Below are positions 1 to 6,010 of a stretch of DNA of 21,710 nucleotides, in pieces; the stretch's first letter is position 1; each line of letters starts with the position of its first letter. The DNA is taken from positions 1-21,710 of IMG/VR virus record IMGVR_UViG_3300015189_000030; one strand, written 5' to 3'. The notes beneath the pieces are model-generated. The model made no database searches. It was not told the DNA's origin and worked only from the letters and a program-made list of their open reading frames with translations. This DNA comes from a virus. The position numbers were made by a program, and so were the translations under genes.

Positions 1-68
1 GAATGATTCGGTACGTGACCACCGAAGGCGTGTGGGTCGAAATCGGCGCTAGCGAATCGCGCGTCTAA
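1..68 (+). CDS. C-terminal end of an upstream gene (partial)
   Basis: An open frame enters from the left edge and stops at TAA 66-68, encoding the last ~21 residues of a protein ending GVWVEIGASESRV. An ATG at 3-5 is in frame but is probably internal, because the frame is open to the edge. In Mu-like phages the gene before the capsid gene encodes a protease/scaffold or a decoration protein, so this is probably a head gene. The piece is too short to assign to a family. Confidence 0.5.
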   Translation, partial: MIRYVTTEGVWVEIGASESRV

Positions 69-159
69 CACCAACTCGTAAAAGCCCTATCTCCAATCCA
101 CCTGCCGCTTATGCGCGGCGGAAGAAGGCCGACTTCCGTTCGGCGACAGGACCAAAGCT
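69..159 (+). promoter_or_regulatory. Leader of the capsid gene with two small hairpins
   Basis: This 91-nt gap is one of the longest non-coding stretches in a very compact window. It holds two short GC-rich inverted repeats: GCCGC 104-108 with GCGGC 115-119 (6-nt loop), and GCCGA 128-132 with TCGGC 140-144 (7-nt loop). An AGGA at 148-151 lies just upstream of the capsid ATG and may be its ribosome binding site. The gap may be a processing, partial termination or translation-control leader that lets the capsid be made in excess. The hairpins are short and could be chance in GC-rich DNA. No convincing -35/-10 promoter was seen. Confidence 0.3.
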
Positions 160-1071
160 ATGCTCATCACTCCCGCAACACTCAACGCGATCAATCGACG
201 AATCACGACCACCTTCGACCGCTCGATCGAAGGCACCGAGACCTGGTACCAGAAGGTCGCCACTGAGGTCCCTTCCACCTCAGGGCAGAACGACTACGCG
301 TGGCTTGCCGACACGCTGAGCATGCGCGAGTGGCTCGGCGAGCGCGTGGTCAACAACCTGCGCGCCTACAACTACTTCATCTCGAACCGCACCTTCGAGC
401 TGACGGTCGGCGTGCGCAAGGAGCACATCGAGGACGACGCGCTCGGCATCTACGACACGCGCTCGACCCTCATGGGTGAGGCGGTCAAGAAGCACCCCGA
501 TCAACTGATGATCGACCTGCTCATCGCTGGCACGACCACCAACGGCTATGACGCGCAGTTCTTCTTCGATATCGACCACCCGGTCACCACCGCGGCTGGC
601 GTCGCTTCGACCGCGTCGAACTACAGCTCGACCGGCTTTGCGCTCACCCAGGCGAACGTCATGACGGCGCGGGCCACCATGTTTTCGTACACCGGCGACA
701 ACGGCCGCCCGGTCGCGACGAACCCGCGCCTGCTCGTCGTCCCCCCGCAGCTGGAGACCGCAGCGCGGCTCATCGCCAACGCGCCGGTTGTCGTATCGGG
801 CAACGCTGGCGTGAGCAACATCACGGCGGGGATGTTCGACATCCTCGTGGTGCCCGAGCTCGCGGTGCAGCCGACGGCTTGGTACCTGCTCGACGTCTCC
901 AGGACGATCAAGCCGTTCATCTTCCAGCGCCGCTCGCAGCCGAACTTCCAGGCGAAGTTCTCCCTGAACGACGACAACGTGTTCTGGCACCGCGAGTTCA
1001 TCTGGGGCGTCGACTACCGCGCCAACGCGGGCTACGGCCTCTGGCAGCTCGCCTACAAGGGAGTCGCGTAA
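160..1071 (+). CDS. Major capsid protein, Mu gpT-like
   Basis: The 303-aa product matches the Mu major head subunit gpT in length (about 305 aa) and in character. The N-terminus (MLITPATLNAINRRITTTFD) has the typical opening of this family. It is followed by the WLGERVVNNLRAYNY region, then the LTVGVRKEHIEDDALGIYDT region, and an aromatic-rich C-terminus (FIWGVDYRANAGYGLWQLAYKG). The protein would fold as an HK97-type capsid subunit and build the icosahedral head. The ATG start is preceded by AGGA. The stop overlaps the next ATG by one base (TAATG). Position directly before a FluMu-domain gene and a DUF1320-type gene agrees with Mu gene order. This is the anchor assignment for calling the block Mu-like. 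Confidence 0.93.
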   Translation: MLITPATLNAINRRITTTFDRSIEGTETWYQKVATEVPSTSGQNDYAWLADTLSMREWLGERVVNNLRAYNYFISNRTFELTVGVRKEHIEDDALGIYDTRSTLMGEAVKKHPDQLMIDLLIAGTTTNGYDAQFFFDIDHPVTTAAGVASTASNYSSTGFALTQANVMTARATMFSYTGDNGRPVATNPRLLVVPPQLETAARLIANAPVVVSGNAGVSNITAGMFDILVVPELAVQPTAWYLLDVSRTIKPFIFQRRSQPNFQAKFSLNDDNVFWHREFIWGVDYRANAGYGLWQLAYKGVA

Positions 1072-1451
1072 TGCCTCGCGTATGGGTCAAGTCGCTGCAG
1101 GCGGCTGGACGGTGGCGCGCGGGCATTCAGCACCCGATGCAAGGACACGAGATCGACGTCTCCGACGAGCAGCTGGCGGTGCTGAAGAGCGACGCGATGC
1201 TCGAGGTTGGCGGTCCGGGAAGCAAGGCGCCACCGGGCGACCCGGGCGCGCCGACCAGCCTGAACCAGGCGGAGCTTCAGGAGATCGAAGTCAAGAAGGC
1301 GGAAGCCGCCAAGGCCGCGGTCGAGGCGCAGATGCGTAACACCGAGCAGCAGTCGGGGGACCTTCAGCAGCGGCCCGCGCCGGCGGCCGTGCCCGAGGCT
1401 TCACCCGTGCACGCAGAGCAGCACTCGAAGCACCAGCAGCACAAGCGATAA
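1071..1451 (+). CDS. FluMu N-terminal domain protein (Mu gp35-like)
   Basis: 126 aa. Residues 2-45 (RVWVKSLQAAGRWRAGIQHP, then EIDVSDEQLAVLKSDAMLEV) look like the FluMu N-terminal domain: an R-x-A-G-I segment followed by 'eeqlavLksDpmLeV'. After that comes a Pro/Gly-rich linker and a charged, Ala/Glu/Lys-rich helix (about 64-92). The tail is low in complexity and rich in Gln, His and Pro, ending HSKHQQHKR. The same frame is open upstream, inside the capsid gene, but the ATG at 1071 overlaps the capsid stop as TAATG and gives the correct domain start. In Mu and related phages a gene of this type lies immediately after gpT. Its role is not established; a small head or neck protein is the reasonable inference. 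Confidence 0.75.
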   Translation: MPRVWVKSLQAAGRWRAGIQHPMQGHEIDVSDEQLAVLKSDAMLEVGGPGSKAPPGDPGAPTSLNQAELQEIEVKKAEAAKAAVEAQMRNTEQQSGDLQQRPAPAAVPEASPVHAEQHSKHQQHKR

Positions 1452-1454
1452 GCC

Positions 1455-2204
1455 ATGCCCAGCCCGCTCGCCATCATCGTCGCTGCTTCGGCGGCACGTA
1501 CGACGAGCGGGGCAAGCGCGGCGCTCGACCTGCTCGATCTTGTTGCCTTCCCCGATCAACTGCCGCGGGGCGTCGCCACGCTGCTGCTCGACGTGACCGC
1601 GGCGAGCGGAACGAACGCACGGCTCGACGTGGTCATCGAGACATCGCCGAGCGGGAGCAGCTGGGAGCCCGTCCTAGCCTTCGATCAGGTGGCGGCCACG
1701 AGCTACCACCGGATGAAGTTCGGGACGCTGGAGCGCTACGTGCGCGCGCGCTGGACGGTGGCGGGCACAACGCCATCGTTCACGTTCGCGATCACGGGCT
1801 CGGCGGAGATCATCTACGCCACGCACGACGACTTCTACGGACTCGGACTGCCCAAGTCCGCCGTCGGGATCACCGAGCCGCCTGACCTGCTGACCAGTTG
1901 CCTGCTGGCGGCGAGCAGCTACGCCAGCGGGAAGCTCTCCTGCGTGGCGACGCTGCCCATCGCAGCGCCCTACCCCGAGAGCCTCAAGCTCGCGGTGTGC
2001 GAGGTCGCCGCGTGGAAGTTCCTCGCGCAACGGGGGTTCGATCCCGACGATCCGGCCGACAAGGAGGTCAAGCTGAGGCACGACGCTGCGGTCACGTGGC
2101 TCTATGGGCTGTGCACGGGCGACACCGAGCTTGAGCCAGTCGTCCCCAATGCGGCAACGTCGACCTACGCCGAGGTCTATTCCGACGAACCGCGGGAGTG
2201 GTGA
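1455..2204 (+). CDS. Head-tail connector, DUF1320-like, with extra N-terminal beta domain
   Basis: 249 aa in two parts. Residues about 120-249 (YATHDDFYGLGLPKSAVG, LLAASSYASGKL, ATLPIAAPYPESLKLAVCEVAAWKFLAQRGFDPDD) resemble the DUF1320 / Mu gp36 connector family: an early Y-x-T-x-x-D, an 'as-y-isgkL' helix, a Pro-rich turn and an 'avceiAawkfL' helix. Such proteins sit at the capsid vertex and join the portal to the tail. Residues about 15-117 form a separate, strand-rich region (LLLDVTAASGTNARLDVVIE, then YVRARWTVAGTTPSFTFAIT), likely a beta-sandwich. Usual family members are about 130-150 aa, so the N-terminal half looks like a fusion. The ATG at 1455 follows the previous stop by 3 nt. The stop overlaps the next start as TGATG. 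Confidence 0.75.
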   Translation: MPSPLAIIVAASAARTTSGASAALDLLDLVAFPDQLPRGVATLLLDVTAASGTNARLDVVIETSPSGSSWEPVLAFDQVAATSYHRMKFGTLERYVRARWTVAGTTPSFTFAITGSAEIIYATHDDFYGLGLPKSAVGITEPPDLLTSCLLAASSYASGKLSCVATLPIAAPYPESLKLAVCEVAAWKFLAQRGFDPDDPADKEVKLRHDAAVTWLYGLCTGDTELEPVVPNAATSTYAEVYSDEPREW

Positions 2205-2629
2205 TGGCTCGCTCAGGCCTCACTGGAGACTTCCGAAAGCTGGCAGAGTTTGCCGGCAAACTGAAGCGAACCGACAAGGTTCTGACCACCGTCGCCAAGA
2301 ATATGTGCGAAGAGGCGCTGACCCTCGTCGCCGATGGCTTCCAAGCGGAGACGGACCCGTACGGCAAGGCGTGGGCCAAGCTCAAGGTGCGCCAGGGGAA
2401 GATCCTGCAGGACAAGGGGCGGCTCAAGAACAGCTGGCACCGCGTGCAGGTGAGCGCGGCGGGCTTCCGCATCGCGGCCGGCGTTGACTACGCCACGTAC
2501 CACCAGAGCGGCACGCGCCGCATGGTCGCGCGCAGGATGGTGCCCGACGGGGGCCGACTGCCGCAAGCGTGGCGCGCCAAGATGATCGCGGCGGCGACCG
2601 AGGTGCTCGAGGACCACTTCCGTGGATAG
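2204..2629 (+). CDS. Virion morphogenesis protein (gpG/gpS tail-completion family)
   Basis: 141 aa. The pattern DPYGKAWAKLK, then ILQDKGRLKNSW, then GVDYATYHQSGTRRMVARRMVP is that of the phage virion morphogenesis family (Mu gpG, P2 gpS): 'DP-G--Wa-L', 'iL--tG-L--S', 'YA--HQ-G----paR'. These proteins act at the head-tail junction or in tail completion. Two GTG codons lie just upstream in frame (2198, 2201). The ATG at 2204 overlaps the preceding stop by one base and is the best start. The end overlaps the next gene by 8 nt. Confidence 0.85.
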   Translation: MARSGLTGDFRKLAEFAGKLKRTDKVLTTVAKNMCEEALTLVADGFQAETDPYGKAWAKLKVRQGKILQDKGRLKNSWHRVQVSAAGFRIAAGVDYATYHQSGTRRMVARRMVPDGGRLPQAWRAKMIAAATEVLEDHFRG

Positions 2630-3101
2630 CGCCGACGCGCTCATCGAGGAGATCCGCGTCGAGCTCGACCGGCTCACCGAAGGCGCATGGCCGAGCAGCC
2701 GCTGCGTCGTCGGGCAGCTGAAGAAGCAGCAACGCGCGACGCTCCCCCGGCTCGAATGGGAAGAGCGCGGTGGCGCGCATGAAGACGGCGTGCTCATCGG
2801 CGGCAACGCCGGCAACATCGGCGTAGATGCGGCGCGATTCCAGGTGACCATCTGGAACAGCACCACCGAGCTCTGCCGCAACGCGATGCACGCGCTACGG
2901 CTAGCGGCGCGCAACGTGGCCTACGGGCCCAACGTGGTCTTTGGCGACTACGAATGGGTCGACGACGCCAACCTGAAGCACGGCCGCAAGGTGACGTTCC
3001 TCGTCACGCTGCGATTGCCCATCTCGACTGAAGTGCATCCGACTGCTGACGCGGAAGCTCACGGGCACACCGTGACCGTCGGCGCCGAAGTCATCTGCTG
3101 A
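2622..3101 (+). CDS. Probable tail terminator / neck protein
   Basis: 159 aa, starting at GTG 2622, 8 nt before the stop of the previous gene. An N-terminal helix (ADALIEEIRVELDRLTEG) is followed by an alpha/beta region with WEERGGAHEDGVLIGG, RFQVTIWNSTTELCRNAMHALRLAARN and the strand KVTFLVTLRLPIS. This size, fold pattern and position (after the morphogenesis gene and two genes before the sheath) fit the tail terminator or Gp37-type protein that caps the tail tube and joins it to the neck. The family was assigned from layout and secondary-structure pattern rather than a clear motif. The tail after residue about 140 is short and polar. Confidence 0.5.
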   Translation: MDSADALIEEIRVELDRLTEGAWPSSRCVVGQLKKQQRATLPRLEWEERGGAHEDGVLIGGNAGNIGVDAARFQVTIWNSTTELCRNAMHALRLAARNVAYGPNVVFGDYEWVDDANLKHGRKVTFLVTLRLPISTEVHPTADAEAHGHTVTVGAEVIC

Positions 3102-3108
3102 ACGCCTG

Positions 3109-3116
3109 AAGGAGAT
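3109..3116 (+). promoter_or_regulatory. Strong ribosome binding site for the 3121 gene
   Basis: AAGGAGAT lies 4 nt before the ATG at 3121. It is among the strongest Shine-Dalgarno matches in the window. It marks one of the few genes here not started by overlap with the preceding stop. Confidence 0.75.
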
Positions 3117-3120
3117 ACCG

Positions 3121-3501
3121 ATGAAGGATTCCCCGGCTCAAGTCGAGCCGAAGGCGGACGTGCGTCTGCCCTCGAGCCAGTCTGATTTGCTCACCCCCGA
3201 AGAGCTCGCCGAGCTCACCGGCAACACCCGCGTGGACACCGAAGCGTTCTCGTTCGGCGGTCGCCCGCGCACGTCGATTGCCTATTCGTGGCAGCACGAG
3301 GCCGCGGCGCAGCTCCACGGGTGGAAGGACCACGCGCACCACGCCAACGAGTCGTATCGCCTCACGCGCATCGACTACGAGGCCGCGCTGAAGGCCGCCG
3401 CGGAGCCCGTCAAGGACGAGCGCACCGGCGTCACTGACTACCAGCCGCATCGCGCGGCGATGTCTCAATACGCGCCCGCCGCGAAGAAGGAGCGACGCTA
3501 A
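3121..3501 (+). CDS. Small pre-sheath protein of unknown function
   Basis: 126 aa, highly polar, no signal peptide or membrane segment. Residues about 20-36 (QSDLLTPEELAELTGNTR) are helix-forming and superficially recall the 'LTPEELAELTG' start of DUF4224-type proteins, but the rest does not continue that way. Residues 50-80 are rich in His, Trp and Tyr (SIAYSWQHEAAAQLHGWKDH). The C-terminus is basic (AAKKERR). It stands immediately before the sheath gene, where Mu has its small gp38. A minor tail or assembly role is therefore possible but not shown. The stop overlaps the sheath ATG as TAATG. Confidence 0.65.
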   Translation: MKDSPAQVEPKADVRLPSSQSDLLTPEELAELTGNTRVDTEAFSFGGRPRTSIAYSWQHEAAAQLHGWKDHAHHANESYRLTRIDYEAALKAAAEPVKDERTGVTDYQPHRAAMSQYAPAAKKERR

Positions 3502-4976
3502 TGGTCTATCCCGCAGGGCAGACGATTCAGATCCGCGATGGCGGCATCGGTCTCGTCTCGTCGCAAGCCGCTCTCCCGCTCGTTGTTGGCGTGTGCTCAG
3601 GCGGCACCGCGACCACGCTCTACCAGTTCACCGATCCGAACCAGCTGAAGGACACGCTCGGGCACGGGCCTGGCGTCGAGCTCGGGTTGCCGGTCGTCAC
3701 TGAGGCAGGCGGGTGCCTGTTCCTCAAGACGGCGGCGAGCACCGCTGGCGTCGCTGGCGCTGTGACCAAGACGGCCATCGGCGTGAGCACGGGCACCGTG
3801 ACCGTCGCCGGTGCGCCGCGCGACGCGTACCGCGTGCTCATCGAGATCCGCGTCTCCGGTACCGTTGGAGCGGGGAAGTTCCGCTACGCGCTGGATCGCT
3901 ACTCGGCCGTCGCCTCGGCTACGCCCACCGCGTACACGTTCACCGAGGAGATCACCATCCCGTCGGGCGGCACGTACGCTGTGCCCAACACCAACCTGAC
4001 GCTGACCTTCGTGCCCGGCGCGGGTGCCAACTTCTTCCTGGCCGGCGACTATCACGCCTTCGACTGCACCGCGCCGCACTACACCACGAGCGATCTGGGC
4101 GCCGCCATCACTGCGCTGCTCACGCAGATCGGCGCGCGCAAGATCCGCAAGGTGTTCTTCGCCGGCAAGAACGCCACGTCGAGCGCTGGCGCCACGATGG
4201 CCGCTGCCATCGCGACGCACATGAACACGCTGAAGGCCGCTCAGTTCTACGGGCGCGCCGTCATGGACATGGGCGAGGATGTCGCGGCCACCGCGAAGAC
4301 GTCGTTCGCCTCGTTCGCTAACGACCGCGTGCAAGTCGTATGGGGAAACGCCGACGTGGCCACGCTGAACACATTCCCCGGATGGGGCTTCCCCCGCTAC
4401 CCGGCGATGCTGCCCGTGAGCGAGCGCGCAGCCGGCGCCGACCTCAGCGAGAACCTGGGCCGCAAGGCTTCGGGCACGCTGCGCGGCGTCAAGGCCATCT
4501 ACGGCGACGAGGGAGCGCAGACGGCATTCTCCGAGGCCGACAAGATCACAACGCTCCGCACCTATCGCGGCGACGCCGGGTTCTACATCACCAACGGCTA
4601 CCTCCGCTCGCCGAGCGGCTCCGACTTCCAATACTGGGACTGGGGCTGCACCATCGACGAGATCTGCGAGACCATCGTCACCGCGCAGGACAAGTGGCTG
4701 CTCAAGAAGCTGCGCTCCCTCACCGACGGGACAGGCAAGATCGACAGTCGCGACGCGGCTCGTATCGAGTCGGCGGTGCGCGCGGCGCTCAAGGCCAAGC
4801 TGCTCGATCCGGTCAACGTCGAGGGCTACAAGGCGCACGTTTCGGGCCTCTCCTACGTGGTCGACCGAACGAACGACTACCTGTCGACGCGAACGTTCAT
4901 GAGCGCGTGCGTCGCTGTGCCGCTCGTGCCGGCTGAAACCATCTCCACCCAAGTCGGGTTCGCGAGGAGCCTCTAA
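3501..4976 (+). CDS. Contractile tail sheath protein (Mu gpL / DUF2586-like)
   Basis: 491 aa, close to the length of Mu gpL. The N-terminus (IQIRDGGIGLVSSQAALPLVVGVCSGG) has the form of sheath proteins that begin with a glycine-rich 'i-d-glG' strand and a 'vGvs-gG' turn. Residues about 85-190 form a strand-rich insertion with Val/Thr/Ala repeats, probably a surface domain of the sheath. The C-terminal part has FYITNGYLRSPSGSDFQYWDWGCTIDEIC and a long helix, then the strand VDRTNDYLSTRTFMSACVAVPL. This is the subunit whose polymer contracts during injection. It is followed by the tube gene with a TAATG overlap, the usual sheath-tube order. Confidence 0.88.
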   Translation: MVYPAGQTIQIRDGGIGLVSSQAALPLVVGVCSGGTATTLYQFTDPNQLKDTLGHGPGVELGLPVVTEAGGCLFLKTAASTAGVAGAVTKTAIGVSTGTVTVAGAPRDAYRVLIEIRVSGTVGAGKFRYALDRYSAVASATPTAYTFTEEITIPSGGTYAVPNTNLTLTFVPGAGANFFLAGDYHAFDCTAPHYTTSDLGAAITALLTQIGARKIRKVFFAGKNATSSAGATMAAAIATHMNTLKAAQFYGRAVMDMGEDVAATAKTSFASFANDRVQVVWGNADVATLNTFPGWGFPRYPAMLPVSERAAGADLSENLGRKASGTLRGVKAIYGDEGAQTAFSEADKITTLRTYRGDAGFYITNGYLRSPSGSDFQYWDWGCTIDEICETIVTAQDKWLLKKLRSLTDGTGKIDSRDAARIESAVRAALKAKLLDPVNVEGYKAHVSGLSYVVDRTNDYLSTRTFMSACVAVPLVPAETISTQVGFARSL

Positions 4977-5437
4977 TGAGCACCACGGTCAACAACATCC
5001 CATTCGACCACTGCTCACTCGAGTTCGAGATCTCGTCGAGCGGAGAGAGCTTCGGCATCATGTCCGGCGTCGACTCGATCGACTACACCGAGACGTTCAA
5101 CCGGACCAAGTACGGCGGCACCAACCGACAAGCGACGGCGCGCACGGACGGCGACTCGGAGTGCGAGGGGTCGATCACGTTCTACCAGAGCTGGTGGGAT
5201 TACCTCGCATCGAAGGCCGCCGAGCTGAAGCAGCCGCTCGCGCTGATCGAGTTCACGTTGACCATCAACAAGCAGCACCGAGGCGAAGTGCTCCACACGG
5301 ACACGCTCACCGGCGTGAAGCTTGGCGACATCGGCAACTCGAGCTCGAAGGGGCCCGACGCGCTGATGGTCACGTGCAAGCTCGACGTGATGAACATCTA
5401 CCGAGACGGCGTGGACGCGTGGGGGAACACGCTCTGA
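4976..5437 (+). CDS. Tail tube protein
   Basis: 153 aa. It lies directly after the sheath and before the chaperone, the conserved place of the tube gene in contractile tails. The sequence is mostly beta: FDHCSLEFEISSSGESFGIM, SIDYTETFNR, then DGDSECEGSITFYQSWWDYL, and ALMVTCKLDVMNIYRDGVDAWG. The 'G-T-R--A-GdsecEGSItf' centre followed by an aromatic helix is typical of tube subunits. Subunits would stack as hexameric rings inside the sheath around the tape measure. The start ATG overlaps the sheath stop, with GAGGAG just upstream. Confidence 0.82.
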   Translation: MSTTVNNIPFDHCSLEFEISSSGESFGIMSGVDSIDYTETFNRTKYGGTNRQATARTDGDSECEGSITFYQSWWDYLASKAAELKQPLALIEFTLTINKQHRGEVLHTDTLTGVKLGDIGNSSSKGPDALMVTCKLDVMNIYRDGVDAWGNTL

Positions 5438-5469
5438 GCTGAGCCGTTTCGAATAGCAGTGCACAGAAG

Positions 5470-5487
5470 CAAGTCTGGAGGGACTTG
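5470..5487 (+). promoter_or_regulatory. Hairpin presenting the Shine-Dalgarno of the tail chaperone gene in its loop
   Basis: CAAGTC (5470-5475) pairs perfectly with GACTTG (5482-5487). A G-U pair can extend the stem by one (5469/5488). The loop TGGAGG contains the Shine-Dalgarno GGAGG (5477-5481), 8 nt before the ATG at 5490. The hairpin lies in a 52-nt gap that separates tube from chaperone in an otherwise gapless operon. It could tune chaperone translation independently of the abundant tube protein. The pairing is seen in the sequence; the regulatory role is inferred. Confidence 0.5.
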
Positions 5488-5489
5488 TC

Positions 5490-5816
5490 ATGAACAGCGA
5501 GACACACGAAAGTGTGCTGGCGCCGTTGCGCGCCAAGCACGGGGAGATCGCATCGTGGGACGTGCCAGGCTTCGGCCTGGTCGTCGCTGCCGTGCCGGAG
5601 AACTCGAAGGAGTACCATCGGCTCGTCAACGACCTGAAGAACCCCAAGCTCGACGCCGCTGTCGCAATGGAGAACTTTGCGCTTGCGTGCATCGTGCACC
5701 CGTCGCGTGAGCAGGCGAAAGCTATCTTCAAGGCGCGCCCGGCGTTCGCCCTGAAGGTGTGCGGCCGCGGGCAGGAGCTCTGCGGGAGCGACATCGAAGA
5801 GCTGGGAAAAGACTGA
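5490..5816 (+). CDS. Tail assembly chaperone, short (zero-frame) product
   Basis: 108 aa, ending EELGKD. This is the Mu gp41 / lambda gpG equivalent, recognised by position (between tube and tape measure), small size, helical C-terminal half (AMENFALACIVHPSREQAKAIFKARPAFALKVCG) and, above all, the slippery heptamer four codons from its end. These chaperones coat the tape measure protein during tail assembly and are absent from the finished virion. The ATG at 5490 has GGAGG 8 nt upstream inside a hairpin loop. Confidence 0.85.
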   Translation: MNSETHESVLAPLRAKHGEIASWDVPGFGLVVAAVPENSKEYHRLVNDLKNPKLDAAVAMENFALACIVHPSREQAKAIFKARPAFALKVCGRGQELCGSDIEELGKD

Positions 5817-6007
5817 AAGAAGCGCGCGGCAACCTCCTCACGGGGGCCCGCGCGCTTCTTGCGTTTCAGCGTGGCGAAGACACCGAAGAGGCCATGCTCG
5901 GTGCGCTCATGCACGCGGAGCACCAGGGCGCGGTCATCTCGTACGTGATGGCGTGGGACGAGTGGTGCAAGGCGTGGGTCCGAGTGAACACCCGGCGAAG
6001 GAGGTAG
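5490..6007 (+). CDS. Tail assembly chaperone, long product by -1 frameshift (G-T type fusion)
   Basis: This product joins 5490-5810 to 5810-6007 in the -1 frame. The ribosome reads GGA AAA at 5805-5810, slips back one base and continues AGA CTG AAA GAA. The fusion is 172 residues: 107 from the first frame (…EELGK) and 65 from the second (RLKEARGNLLTGARALLAF…AWVRVNTRRRR). The second frame has no convincing start of its own and stops 3 nt before the tape measure ATG. Its extension is helical with aromatic residues (YVMAWDEWCKAWV) and a basic end. In lambda the equivalent gpGT bridges chaperone and tube subunits at a low, fixed ratio to gpG. The same role is inferred here. Confidence 0.88.
5804..5810 (+). 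promoter_or_regulatory. -1 ribosomal frameshift slippery site GGGAAAA
   Basis: The heptamer is in exact X XXY YYZ register with the zero frame (ctG GGA AAA gac tga). Both P- and A-site tRNAs can therefore re-pair after a one-base backward slip. The zero-frame stop is the second codon after the site. A 13-bp stem starts 6 nt downstream. Position, register and spacing all match the conserved tail-chaperone frameshift of double-stranded DNA phages. Confidence 0.92.
5817..5860 (+). promoter_or_regulatory. Frameshift-stimulating stem-loop
   Basis: AAGAAGCGCGCGG (5817-5829) pairs without a mismatch to CCGCGCGCTTCTT (5848-5860). Inside the loop, CCTCC (5833-5837) can pair with GGGGG (5842-5846) including one G-U, closing a 4-nt TCAC loop. 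The first base pair is 6 nt after the slippery site, the spacing needed to pause a ribosome with the heptamer in its P and A sites. The stem also overlaps the first codons of the -1 frame, so the bases serve coding and structure together. Confidence 0.88.
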
Positions 6008-6010
6008 GTC

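Noticed and set aside
1260-1451. Collagen-like or repeat domain in the FluMu-domain protein
   Set aside because: Only a short Pro/Gly linker and a low-complexity Gln/His tail, without regular Gly-x-y periodicity.
3597-4952. 451-aa minus-strand open frame opposite the sheath gene
   Set aside because: Very rich in Arg, Val, Gly and Glu with no family resemblance; it is the expected antisense shadow of a GC-rich gene whose + strand product is clearly a sheath protein.
5817-5860. Stem-loop considered as an intrinsic terminator
   Set aside because: No T-run follows the stem, it lies inside the open -1 frame, and its 6-nt spacing from the slippery site fits frameshifting much better.
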